A DNA stretch of 41,061 nucleotides from a bacterium (lineage in GTDB: Bacteria; Hydrothermota; Tepidihabitantia; SM23-42; JAOAFX01), in the NCBI GenBank assembly GCA_036382775.1, contig DASVHD010000002.1:1-41061 (forward strand), in the 5' to 3' direction. Within the stretch, counting starts at the first letter, position 1. Each line of letters starts with the position of its first letter. Positions 32,170 through 39,288 of the stretch are shown piece by piece. The notes beneath the pieces were generated by a model that saw nothing but the letters and a program-made list of their open reading frames with translations, was not told where the DNA came from and searched no databases. A program made the position numbers and the translations under genes.

Positions 32170-33000
32170 TCAGTAGTGGCTGAGCGTTCCGCGACGCCTG
32201 CCAAAACGATCCATCAGCATAAATACCAGCATTCCGAACGACAGCCAGACCACAATGATCACTGCCATCCGCAAGAAAACGAGCGGGATCGGCAGGTTGA
32301 CCTGCTCGCCGATCAGGAAATACCTTACGCCCATCACGCCGTAAGTGGTGGGCAGCATCAGCGAGATCTTTTTCAGAAAGAAAGGAAGGACCGCCAGCGG
32401 GTAGGCGATCGGCGTCACGACGCTCATCAGTGTCGAGACCGTGTCGGAGATAGCCCACCATTGTTTGAGACCGATGGTCAGCCCCGCGACCAGCACGCCC
32501 AGGCCGTATAATGCCATGATCATCATGAGGACGGTGACCAAAGCCATGAACAGCCCGCTGATTTTCAGGGCGATTCCGAAGAAGAGCGTGATCGTGACCG
32601 CCTGGATCAGCATGATCAGCCCCTGATGAAAGGTCGAGTGTAGAGCCATGCCCGCGACATAGACCCAGCGCGGTACGGGCGCGACAAAGATCGTCTCGAG
32701 CGTCCCGTACCATTGTTCCTTTCTCAGGGACGCACCCATTGCCCAGCAAGCCGTGCTCAAAAAACCCATTATGACATAACCGACAAATGTGTAGGCGAAC
32801 ATATCGCTGACACCGGTCAGGTCCTTGAGGTGCGTTGATGTGCGGGAACCCAGCAGGGCAAAGCCGTAGAGCAGGTAGGGGAACAGATACACGAACGGTT
32901 CAAAAAAGGTCCTGATGAAATCGGGCAGATATGTCAGCTCGATCTTCCATTCCTTGATATTCTCGGCGTTGACCGCCCGCAGGTACTGCAAAAACCTCAT
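32170..33000 (-). CDS. ABC-2 type transporter permease, second copy
   Basis: 276 aa with about six membrane segments and the ABC-2 pattern: WAMGASLRKEQWYGTLETIF (coupling helix), then GLGVLVAGLTIGLKQWWAIS and LPTTYGVMGVRYFL. The C-terminus RFGRRRGTLSHY mirrors KKKGTLAEY of the neighbouring permease, so the two are paralogues and probably form a heterodimer. Last gene of the exporter operon; substrate unknown. Confidence 0.87.
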   Translation of the reverse strand: MRFLQYLRAVNAENIKEWKIELTYLPDFIRTFFEPFVYLFPYLLYGFALLGSRTSTHLKDLTGVSDMFAYTFVGYVIMGFLSTACWAMGASLRKEQWYGTLETIFVAPVPRWVYVAGMALHSTFHQGLIMLIQAVTITLFFGIALKISGLFMALVTVLMMIMALYGLGVLVAGLTIGLKQWWAISDTVSTLMSVVTPIAYPLAVLPFFLKKISLMLPTTYGVMGVRYFLIGEQVNLPIPLVFLRMAVIIVVWLSFGMLVFMLMDRFGRRRGTLSHY

Positions 33001-33002
33001 CC

Positions 33003-33183
33003 TTTCATCCCCTTATCCCCATGTCTTTCGTCTCTTGGGAATTAAGCGTAAGGCTTTTATAAAACTCTGACGAGTTAATTCCTTCAGCATTACAGCATCC
33101 CTTCGTCTCTTCTTCCTTTCATCCCTTCATTCCTTTTATTGTTTTTTTCATACCCTCATAACCTCTCATCTTCCAAACTTCAT
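33003..33183 (-). repeat. Irregular array of TTCATCCC-like units around an inverted repeat
   Basis: TCAT-containing, C/T-rich units recur at 33005, 33119, 33127, 33148, 33156, 33166 and 33180 on the plus strand, partly 8-10 nt apart. Between them lies a perfect 8 bp inverted repeat GGAATTAA (33038-33045) / TTAATTCC (33075-33082). Unlike the other arrays, only one orientation is present. It separates two genes of the ABC operon. Confidence 0.45.
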
Positions 33184-33191
33184 GCCTTTAG

Positions 33192-33995
33192 TTAGTACTC
33201 CGCCAATGTTCCTTTTTTCTTTGTATATCTCTCGATGATCTTGAAAAGAACAATGCCCAGCGGGATGATCGCGCAGTCAACCGCGAGGAGGATCAGACTG
33301 TTCTTCCAGAAATTGAACTGGATGTTCAAGAGCAAACCGCGGAGCGCGACCAACGCGTAGGTGAGGGGGATGAACAAACTCACTACCCGCGTGATCGGAT
33401 TGATCTCGACCGGATAGCGGATGGGTGAAAAAAGAAACAGGACATATTCGAAAAGATGGAGAAGCCCGTGCGCTTCTTTCACGAGCAAGGTCAATGCCGC
33501 GGCTCCGAAACCGATCCCGTAGAGGCCGGCCATGAGCAGGAGCAGGAATAAAAGTATGGGTAAGATATTCACCAGCGTTATATGCAGACCGAACAGGAAA
33601 ACGCAGATGACGATCTGGAGGATAACAAATATCGTTGATAATATGGAGTTGAACAGGGCCTTGCCGATCAGGATGTATTCCGGTTTTACCGGTGCCGATA
33701 AAATATGCTCCAGGGTTCCGTAATATGTCTCGTCGCGGAATGAATTTCCCATTGACCATACCGCCGAGAACATGTAGGTGCTGACAACAGCCCCGATCAT
33801 GACATAAGGTATGAACTCCTCAGTGCCCGTAATACTGCCGAATGTCGTGCTGCGCAGGCTCCCGACCAGAGCCTTGCCCTGATACACCAATGGCAGAATC
33901 CAGAGCAAGGGCATGATGATCCAGAACCAGATCTCGATCGGGTAAACAATGAGCAGTTTATAGCTTTTGCGGAGTTCCTCGAATATAACGTTCAT
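33192..33995 (-). CDS. ABC-2 type transporter permease, first copy
   Basis: 267 aa, about six membrane segments. WSMGNSFRDETYYGTLEHIL is the cytoplasmic coupling segment, GIGFGAAALTLLVKEAHGLL and FIPLTYALVALRGLLL follow the family. Ends in KKKGTLAEY. Partner of the ATPase encoded upstream and the second permease downstream, forming an exporter of the DrrA/DrrB-like or lipid/drug type. The cargo cannot be inferred. Confidence 0.87.
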   Translation of the reverse strand: MNVIFEELRKSYKLLIVYPIEIWFWIIMPLLWILPLVYQGKALVGSLRSTTFGSITGTEEFIPYVMIGAVVSTYMFSAVWSMGNSFRDETYYGTLEHILSAPVKPEYILIGKALFNSILSTIFVILQIVICVFLFGLHITLVNILPILLFLLLLMAGLYGIGFGAAALTLLVKEAHGLLHLFEYVLFLFSPIRYPVEINPITRVVSLFIPLTYALVALRGLLLNIQFNFWKNSLILLAVDCAIIPLGIVLFKIIERYTKKKGTLAEY

Positions 33996-34004
33996 GGTAA
34001 AAAC

Positions 34005-34105
34005 CGTTCAGAACGTTTTGATCGTTAGGATCGTTTTCATCGTTATTTTCGTTTTAAAGGCAGTTAACGATCTAAACGCTTTAAACGCTATTAACGCTCC
34101 AAACG
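34005..34105. repeat. Perfectly phased 9-nt dyad array (CGTT-N5 x6, AACG x5)
   Basis: CGTT begins at 34005, 34014, 34023, 34032, 34041 and 34050, exactly every 9 nt. The complement AACG begins at 34066, 34075, 34084, 34093 and 34102, again every 9 nt. Both halves are symmetric about 34059.5. The five bases between units vary. It sits between the ABC ATPase and permease genes. Confidence 0.85.
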
Positions 34106-34107
34106 TC

Positions 34108-35094
34108 TTATTCATTCCCCGCATCTTTCAAGCTTGCGCCGGTCAGTTGGACGAAAACGTCCTCCAGGGTCGGGGCAGTGAGGTTGACAGAAAGTATCCT
34201 TGCCTTTTCGCGCACGACTTCGATGATCTGGCTCAGCAGCAGCTCCGGGTTCGTCGTGTTCATCCGGATATATGTTATGCCCTGGTCGGTCGTAATATTC
34301 AGACTGCCATATCCCTCGATCTGCGCGAAGAGATCTTTGCCCAGGACACCCTGGCATTTGACCTCCAGCACCTGTTCCTGGTTCATGGTTTTTTTGAAAT
34401 TTTCAGGCGTGTCGGTCCGTTCGATCTTGCCGCGGTTCATGAACGCCACGCGCTGGCATAGTTCGTCTGCTTCGTCCATATAATGGGTCGTCAAAAGTAT
34501 CGTTTTTTTCTGTTTACCATGCAGTTCATCCTTGATAAAACCCCTGATAAATCGTGCGAAATACGGGTCCAGTCCAAGCGTTGGTTCATCGATCAGCAGG
34601 ATCGGCGGGTCATGGAGCATGGTCCGGGCGATCGAAAGTTTTTGCTTCATGCCGGATGAAAGTTTTTCCACCCGCTCATTGGCTTTTTCAGTGAGCGTCA
34701 TCAGGTTCAGGAGATATTCGATCCGGGCCTTGGTCTGGCTGCGCGGGACACCGTAAAGAGCCGCGAAATATCTTAGATTCTCGACCGGCGTTAGTTTCCA
34801 GTAAAGCGCGCGTTCGCCGCCGGTCATAACGCCGATCTTTCTACGCGTCTGCAATGGCTGTTTCATGACATCGTAACCGCCTACGAGAGCCGTGCCCGCG
34901 TCCGGGATCAAGAGCGTCGATATGCATTTTAAAAGCGTTGTTTTTCCCGCGCCGTTGGGACCGAGCAGTCCGAACAATTCGCCTTCGCGGATCTCGCAGT
35001 TTACATGGTCCACGGCCCTTACTTCACTGCCGCGTTTCTTGAAAATCTTGGTCAGATCCCGCAGGACGATGGCCTTCGCATTTTCCAATGACAT
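34108..35094 (-). CDS. ABC exporter ATP-binding protein
   Basis: 328 aa from ATG 35094. Walker A GLLGPNGAGKTTLLKC, signature LSSGMKQKLSIARTML, Walker B ILLIDEPTLGLDP, switch His in LLTTHYMDEAD. The C-terminal extension (about 240-328) is of the DrrA/NatA kind. The start is set by the family N-terminus (LENAKAIVLRDLTKIF) and by a -10 box 7 nt upstream; a longer frame to 35199 runs through the promoter. It powers the two permeases encoded downstream. Confidence 0.93.
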   Translation of the reverse strand: MSLENAKAIVLRDLTKIFKKRGSEVRAVDHVNCEIREGELFGLLGPNGAGKTTLLKCISTLLIPDAGTALVGGYDVMKQPLQTRRKIGVMTGGERALYWKLTPVENLRYFAALYGVPRSQTKARIEYLLNLMTLTEKANERVEKLSSGMKQKLSIARTMLHDPPILLIDEPTLGLDPYFARFIRGFIKDELHGKQKKTILLTTHYMDEADELCQRVAFMNRGKIERTDTPENFKKTMNQEQVLEVKCQGVLGKDLFAQIEGYGSLNITTDQGITYIRMNTTNPELLLSQIIEVVREKARILSVNLTAPTLEDVFVQLTGASLKDAGNE

Positions 35095-35101
35095 GGGAGT
35101 A

Positions 35102-35129
35102 ATCGTATCCAAATTCTGCCGTAATTCAA
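35102..35129 (-). promoter_or_regulatory. Leaderless promoter of the ABC operon
   Basis: TTGAAT (35124-35129), 16 bp, TACGAT (35102-35107) on the minus strand, 7 nt, ATG 35094. Confidence 0.6.
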
Positions 35130-35172
35130 GAGATTGAATAAAGTTGCGAAACAGGCGCACGACGCAACACCC

Positions 35173-35200
35173 TTGCATAGGAGAAAAAAGAGGATACAAT
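35173..35200 (+). promoter_or_regulatory. Leaderless promoter of the HAD gene
   Basis: TTGCAT (35173-35178), 16 bp, TACAAT (35195-35200), 7 nt, ATG 35208. Divergent from the ABC promoter. Confidence 0.65.
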
Positions 35201-35207
35201 ACTAACC

Positions 35208-35885
35208 ATGCTTTTAAAAAATAAGCAGGATTTTATTGATTGTACAACAAGTGCCGTTCTTTTTGATTTGGACGGCGTTCTCGTTGACAGTTATCAATAC
35301 TGGTTCAAGCTATTCAACCAGACATTGTGGCATTTCGGGCATCCCCGGATCAACCGCGCCGTGTTCAAAAAGCACTGGGGCCAGTCAACCGGGGACGATG
35401 TCAGGATCTTCATGCCCGAGCGGACGCTCGAAGAGGTCAAAGAATATTTTACCCGGAATCTGACAAAATACATGAAACACATGAAAGCGAACCCGCGCGC
35501 CGCGCGGGTTTTGCGCGGGTTAAAACAAAAGGGATTTTTATTGGGCTGCGTGACAAATTCACACCGGCAGATCACTGTCCTGGAACTGAGAGCTACAAAA
35601 TTGAAAAAGTTCTTTGACGCGATCGTGACCGCGGATGACGTTAAGAAGCCCAAGCCGGCGCCGGACATGCTGATCTGGGCATGCCGGGAATTGGGCGTAC
35701 CGGTCAAACGCGCGGTCTTTGTCGGCGATACCAGGACCGATCTGGCTGCCGGCAAAAAGGCCGGATGCAAGGTGATCGGATACAGGATAAAAAGCCGCGT
35801 GTTGATAAATGACCTCGAAGAATTATTACAAAATTCCCCTCCAATCCCCCTTTTGCAAAGGGGGAAACGCGATTGTGTTCGCTAA
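35208..35885 (+). CDS. HAD-superfamily phosphatase (phosphoglycolate-phosphatase-like)
   Basis: 225 aa. Motif I VLFDLDGVLVDSY (nucleophile D20, D22), motif II GCVTNSH, Lys in VKKPKPAPDML, and motif IV FVGDTRTDLAAGKKAG. Helical cap between motifs I and II (C1 type), as in phosphoglycolate phosphatase and beta-phosphoglucomutase. The natural end is about NDLEELL; the last residues NSPPIPLLQRGKRDCVR are read from an adjoining stem-loop repeat, so the C-terminus has been extended by repeat DNA. Substrate unknown. Confidence 0.85.
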   Translation: MLLKNKQDFIDCTTSAVLFDLDGVLVDSYQYWFKLFNQTLWHFGHPRINRAVFKKHWGQSTGDDVRIFMPERTLEEVKEYFTRNLTKYMKHMKANPRAARVLRGLKQKGFLLGCVTNSHRQITVLELRATKLKKFFDAIVTADDVKKPKPAPDMLIWACRELGVPVKRAVFVGDTRTDLAAGKKAGCKVIGYRIKSRVLINDLEELLQNSPPIPLLQRGKRDCVR

Positions 35886-35935
35886 AAACAAATCCCCCTT
35901 TTTTAGAGAGGGAGAAAGGGGGATTATAATGAATT
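35843..35935 (+). repeat. AATCCCCCTTT-type tandem stem-loop repeat
   Basis: Two hairpins: CCCCCTTTTGCAAAGGGGG (35846-35864) and AATCCCCC (35891-35898) with GGGGGATT (35928-35935) enclosing an A/G-rich loop. Repeats of this type occur dispersed in several bacterial genomes, from memory. The first hairpin is translated as the end of the HAD protein. Confidence 0.7.
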
Positions 35936-35971
35936 TTACTTTATTATTCAGGAAAACACAGGGAGCGTATA

Positions 35972-37918
35972 ATGTACGAAAATAAAAACATGAAATTGCG
36001 CTGGTGCCGGGTCATCGGAATATTCTGGCTGGCTGTCAGCATGACCGTTTTTGGATTTGGCCAGTCTCCGGCATTTAGCGAGAAAGAATTATTGAACAAA
36101 GCTGCTGCCAGGTCAGGCAGGAGCCTTGCCGATCTCAGGATCGACCCAGACGATCTGGAATTCTATGGCTACGGCCGGTACAGGCTGAAGATTTTCAGTA
36201 AGCTGATCGAAGATCCGCTGGAAGCCGCGCCCATTACAAGGATCCTTTGCCGAACATTGCTGAATAATGCCGATTCACTCTGGACAATTGCCTTCACGCC
36301 TTGGGCAAGGATCGATGAAGGCGTAAGAAGAGGGCTTATCGAACGACCGGAGAAAATTTTGCTGGATTTACTGGAGAAAAAACCCGATGTTCGCAGGGTC
36401 CTGACCGGCGAATTCGGGCTGGACAGCAACTTGGTGCAGCTGATGCCTGATTCCCTGGTTATTGGTCTGGTTCTGATCATGTGGGAAATACAAAACAGCT
36501 GTGACTGGATAAAAGCCGCGACTGCCCGGATCACGGAGCAGGATATCGACACCATCATGATGGGCCTTACCACCGAAGGCGAAAATGGTTTGTCGAATCG
36601 CCGGCTGGAATCGCTTATCGACGCAGTTGACTTCAAAGGTCTGGCGGCTGGCGCCATGGATCTGGGTTATGTTCTGCAGGCAGCGACCGGGATCATGAAA
36701 AACATCAAGATCGACAAACCAGTGAGGTGTTCTTCCAGGCTTGGGAGGATAGCGATCGGTACGACTGGTCATGAAACCTACGACGATGGGTTCTACCTCC
36801 TGATCATCGATTTCGGCGGTGACGACGAGTATGTTTCGTGCGGGGTATCCGGAAAAAACAATCCGGTATCGGTCCTGATCGATTACGACGGTGACGATAT
36901 TTACCGCGGGCACATTGGTCCTGGCACCGGTATCTGTGGCTACGGGATCGTGATCGATCTCAACGGCAATGATCAGTACCGGGCAGAAAAGATCGGCCTT
37001 GGTACTGGCGTATTCGGTGAAGGGATAATTTTCGACAACGGGGGAAACGACACTTATGATGCCGATGTCTACGGTGAAGGAGCAGGATTATTTGGAGCCG
37101 GTATAATTTCGGACCTGTCCGGTGACGATAGGTATACTGCATTTGAGTGTTCCCAGGGATTCGGTTTCGTCAAAGGATGCGGCATCCTCGTCGATAAGGA
37201 TGGCAATGATACCTACATCGCGCGCGATGACACGGTGAAGTATGCCTCATCGCAGAGCAGCGAGCACAACGCCAGCCTGTCTCAAGGTGTGGGTTTTGGC
37301 GTGCGCGCGGATTATACGGACGGGCACTCGCTCGCGGGCGGCGTGGGTATGCTGATCGACGGAAAAGGAGCCGACCAATATTCGTGCGGCGTATTTGGCC
37401 AGGGGTGCGGGTACTGGTTCGGGACCGGAATACTGGTCGACTACGAAGGCAATGACGAATATAACGGCGTGTGGTACACGCAGGGCGCGGGCGCGCATTT
37501 TGCTATAGGCGTGCTGTTGGACTCAACGGGCAATGACAAATATGTTTCCACCATGAACATGGCGCAAGGCGCGGGTCATGATTTTACGCTCGGCCTGCTC
37601 GTGGATTATTCCGGTGATGACGCGTATGATGCGCCAAATCTGAGCCTGGGTTCTGGTAACGCTAACGGGATGGGGTTATTTATGGATATGACGGGCAATG
37701 ATTCCTATATCACGCATGGCGGCATAACATTGGGGGGCGCGAGCACGGCAAGCCGCGGCGGGTTGCGCGACATGATGAAGACGCTCGGGATCTTCATCGA
37801 CGGCAAGGGCCATGATTCCTATAAAGAACCATCCACCCGTGATCATAAGTACTGGCGGCAAAAACCGCCCCTTGAGCCGCCGCTTGAGACCGAGTGGTGC
37901 ATCGGCGTTGATCTTTGA
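35972..37918 (+). CDS. Secreted GND-repeat protein (12 Asp-rich beta units)
   Basis: 648 aa. Signal peptide near 8-30 (WCRVIGIFWLAVSMTVFGFG). Residues 30-275 are helical with no match I recognise. From about 279 to 632, twelve units of the form (I/V/L)DxxG(N/D)DxY recur every 20-45 residues: IDFGGDDEY, IDYDGDDIY, IDLNGNDQY, FDNGGNDTY, SDLSGDDRY, VDKDGNDTY, IDGKGADQY, VDYEGNDEY, LDSTGNDKY, VDYSGDDAY, MDMTGNDSY, IDGKGHDSY, alternating with (Q)GxGxxxGxG loops. This suggests a beta-solenoid with acidic, possibly calcium-binding turns. AGGGAG lies 6 nt before ATG 35972; an in-frame ATG at 35990 is an alternative start. Confidence 0.7.
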   Translation: MYENKNMKLRWCRVIGIFWLAVSMTVFGFGQSPAFSEKELLNKAAARSGRSLADLRIDPDDLEFYGYGRYRLKIFSKLIEDPLEAAPITRILCRTLLNNADSLWTIAFTPWARIDEGVRRGLIERPEKILLDLLEKKPDVRRVLTGEFGLDSNLVQLMPDSLVIGLVLIMWEIQNSCDWIKAATARITEQDIDTIMMGLTTEGENGLSNRRLESLIDAVDFKGLAAGAMDLGYVLQAATGIMKNIKIDKPVRCSSRLGRIAIGTTGHETYDDGFYLLIIDFGGDDEYVSCGVSGKNNPVSVLIDYDGDDIYRGHIGPGTGICGYGIVIDLNGNDQYRAEKIGLGTGVFGEGIIFDNGGNDTYDADVYGEGAGLFGAGIISDLSGDDRYTAFECSQGFGFVKGCGILVDKDGNDTYIARDDTVKYASSQSSEHNASLSQGVGFGVRADYTDGHSLAGGVGMLIDGKGADQYSCGVFGQGCGYWFGTGILVDYEGNDEYNGVWYTQGAGAHFAIGVLLDSTGNDKYVSTMNMAQGAGHDFTLGLLVDYSGDDAYDAPNLSLGSGNANGMGLFMDMTGNDSYITHGGITLGGASTASRGGLRDMMKTLGIFIDGKGHDSYKEPSTRDHKYWRQKPPLEPPLETEWCIGVDL

Positions 37919-37936
37919 TCATGCCATGTTATCGTC

Positions 37937-37964
37937 TTGACAAGGCATGAAAGTGAAGTAAAAT
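37937..37964 (+). promoter_or_regulatory. Leaderless promoter of ispF
   Basis: TTGACA (37937-37942), 16 bp, TAAAAT (37959-37964), 5 nt, ATG 37970. Confidence 0.75.
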
Positions 37965-37969
37965 AATAC

Positions 37970-38458
37970 ATGGTCGGCATTGGTTATGACATCCATAGGC
38001 TGGTTGAGAAACGCGACCTTTACATCGGCGGCGTCAAGATCGATTTTCCCAAAGGTTTACTCGGGCATTCTGACGGCGACGTGCTGCTCCACGCGGTGTG
38101 CGATGCCCTGCTGGGCGCGGCGAATCTCGGGGATATCGGCTCGCATTTCCCGTCGGATGACGACCGTTTCAAGGGCATCGCGAGCATAGAGATCCTCAAA
38201 ACCGTCGGCAAATTCCTGAGGAATTCAGGATTCCTGGTCAAGAACATCGACGCGGTCGTGATCGCGGAATCCCCCAAAATTCTGCCATTCGCGCCAAAGA
38301 TCAGAAAAAATATCGCGTCCGCGCTCGGCATCTCCGAGCAGGTCGTGTCAGTCAAGGGAAAAACCAACGAGGGATTGGGGCACGTTGGGGAAGGAAGAGC
38401 CATCTCATCATTTGCCATCTGCGAAATAGGCAGAATATATGATACCCCTGAGGGATGA
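37970..38458 (+). CDS. ispF: 2-C-methyl-D-erythritol 2,4-cyclodiphosphate synthase
   Basis: 162 aa. Metal site D7 and H9 (GYDIHR) and H41 (HSDGDVLLHAVCDALLGA), GDIGSHFP, and KGKTNEGLGHVGEGRAI near the end. Catalyses the fifth step of the non-mevalonate isoprenoid pathway; usually a homotrimer. No ispD neighbour. Its last 20 nt overlap the rhomboid gene. Confidence 0.96.
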   Translation: MVGIGYDIHRLVEKRDLYIGGVKIDFPKGLLGHSDGDVLLHAVCDALLGAANLGDIGSHFPSDDDRFKGIASIEILKTVGKFLRNSGFLVKNIDAVVIAESPKILPFAPKIRKNIASALGISEQVVSVKGKTNEGLGHVGEGRAISSFAICEIGRIYDTPEG

Positions 38459-39122
38459 CATCCATTCGTCGACACGCCCATTCGTAACCTATGCGATCCT
38501 TGGTCTGAATATCATTATCTATATCGCCCGGAACGAATTCATTCTGGGAGCTAAAGCATTCAATGCATTTATCACCCAGTTCGGCGCCATACCGTATCTT
38601 GTTTTTCACCCCGTTGGGGTTTCCTCATACCTGCGCATAATTTACAGCATGTTTATGCACGCCGGATTAATGCACATTGCCGGCAACATGCTTTTTCTCT
38701 GGGTCTTCTCGGATAACGTGGAGGACCGGATCGGCCACGTGAAATTCCTGTTCTTTTATCTCTTCTGCGGCATCGCGGGCACCCTGCTCCATTGCGTGAC
38801 CGCGCCGTCATCAGAGATCCCCCTGGTCGGCGCGAGCGGCGCGATATCCGGCGTCCTGGGCGCCTATATACTGCTGTACCCGAAAGCCCGGGTCCTGGCG
38901 CTTATCCCGCTGGGGTTTTTCATGAGAGCCACTTATATGCCGTCCTATCTGTTCCTGGGATTGTGGTTCGGGTATCAGTTATTACTTGGATTTCTTTCAG
39001 GTGCGCAGGGCGGAGGCGTAGCGTATTTCGCCCATATCGGCGGGTTCGTTCTCGGCGTGCTGCTTGCGCTGCCCTTCAAATTCATGGGCCGCAGGGACAA
39101 TATCGAGTTCCGTGTTTCATGA
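38439..39122 (+). CDS. Rhomboid-family intramembrane serine protease
   Basis: 227 aa with six to seven membrane helices. Catalytic Ser in GASGAISG (S133) and His in AHIGGFVLG (H199); HAGLMHIAGNMLFLWVF is the L1 loop/TM2 region with conserved His and Asn. It starts inside ispF at ATG 38439, giving the common IPLRDD N-terminus. Cuts membrane-anchored substrates; those are unknown here. Confidence 0.93.
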   Translation: MIPLRDDIHSSTRPFVTYAILGLNIIIYIARNEFILGAKAFNAFITQFGAIPYLVFHPVGVSSYLRIIYSMFMHAGLMHIAGNMLFLWVFSDNVEDRIGHVKFLFFYLFCGIAGTLLHCVTAPSSEIPLVGASGAISGVLGAYILLYPKARVLALIPLGFFMRATYMPSYLFLGLWFGYQLLLGFLSGAQGGGVAYFAHIGGFVLGVLLALPFKFMGRRDNIEFRVS

Positions 39123-39159
39123 ACAGTAATGGATGGCAAAATATCTTATGGTTTCGTCT

Positions 39160-39236
39160 TTTTTGTCACTCCTGCGCAAGCAGGAGTCCAGCATTTGGAA
39201 AATCTGGATTCCGTGTCAAGCACGGAATGACAAAGA
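39160..39236 (+). repeat. Compound stem-loop repeat (TTTGTCACTCC...GGAATGACAAA family)
   Basis: Outer arms TTTGTCA / TGACAAA, inner hairpins CTCCTGC-GCAA-GCAGGAG and CCGTG-TCAA-CACGG, and CCAG / CTGG in the middle, forming a cloverleaf-like structure. It lies between the rhomboid and subtilase genes. It resembles the dispersed repeats written as TCATTCC...GGAATGA in many bacteria. Confidence 0.65.
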
Positions 39237-39288
39237 TTGTTTGCATGACAATTAAGCATACTGAAATATTACATTATGAGGAGGAATG

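Noticed and set aside
34005-34105. Possible CRISPR array
   Set aside because: Units are 4 conserved bases every 9 nt and invert halfway; no 23-50 nt repeats with spacers and no cas genes in the window.
35095-35199. Longer N-terminus of the ABC ATPase starting at 35199
   Set aside because: It would be translated through the promoter boxes and adds residues without similarity to ABC ATPases; ATG 35094 fits family and promoter.
39245-39272. Promoter ATGACA-16 bp-TATTAC before the subtilase
   Set aside because: The spacing fits, but the -10 matches only four of six bases and the start would fall within the Shine-Dalgarno; too weak to list as a feature.
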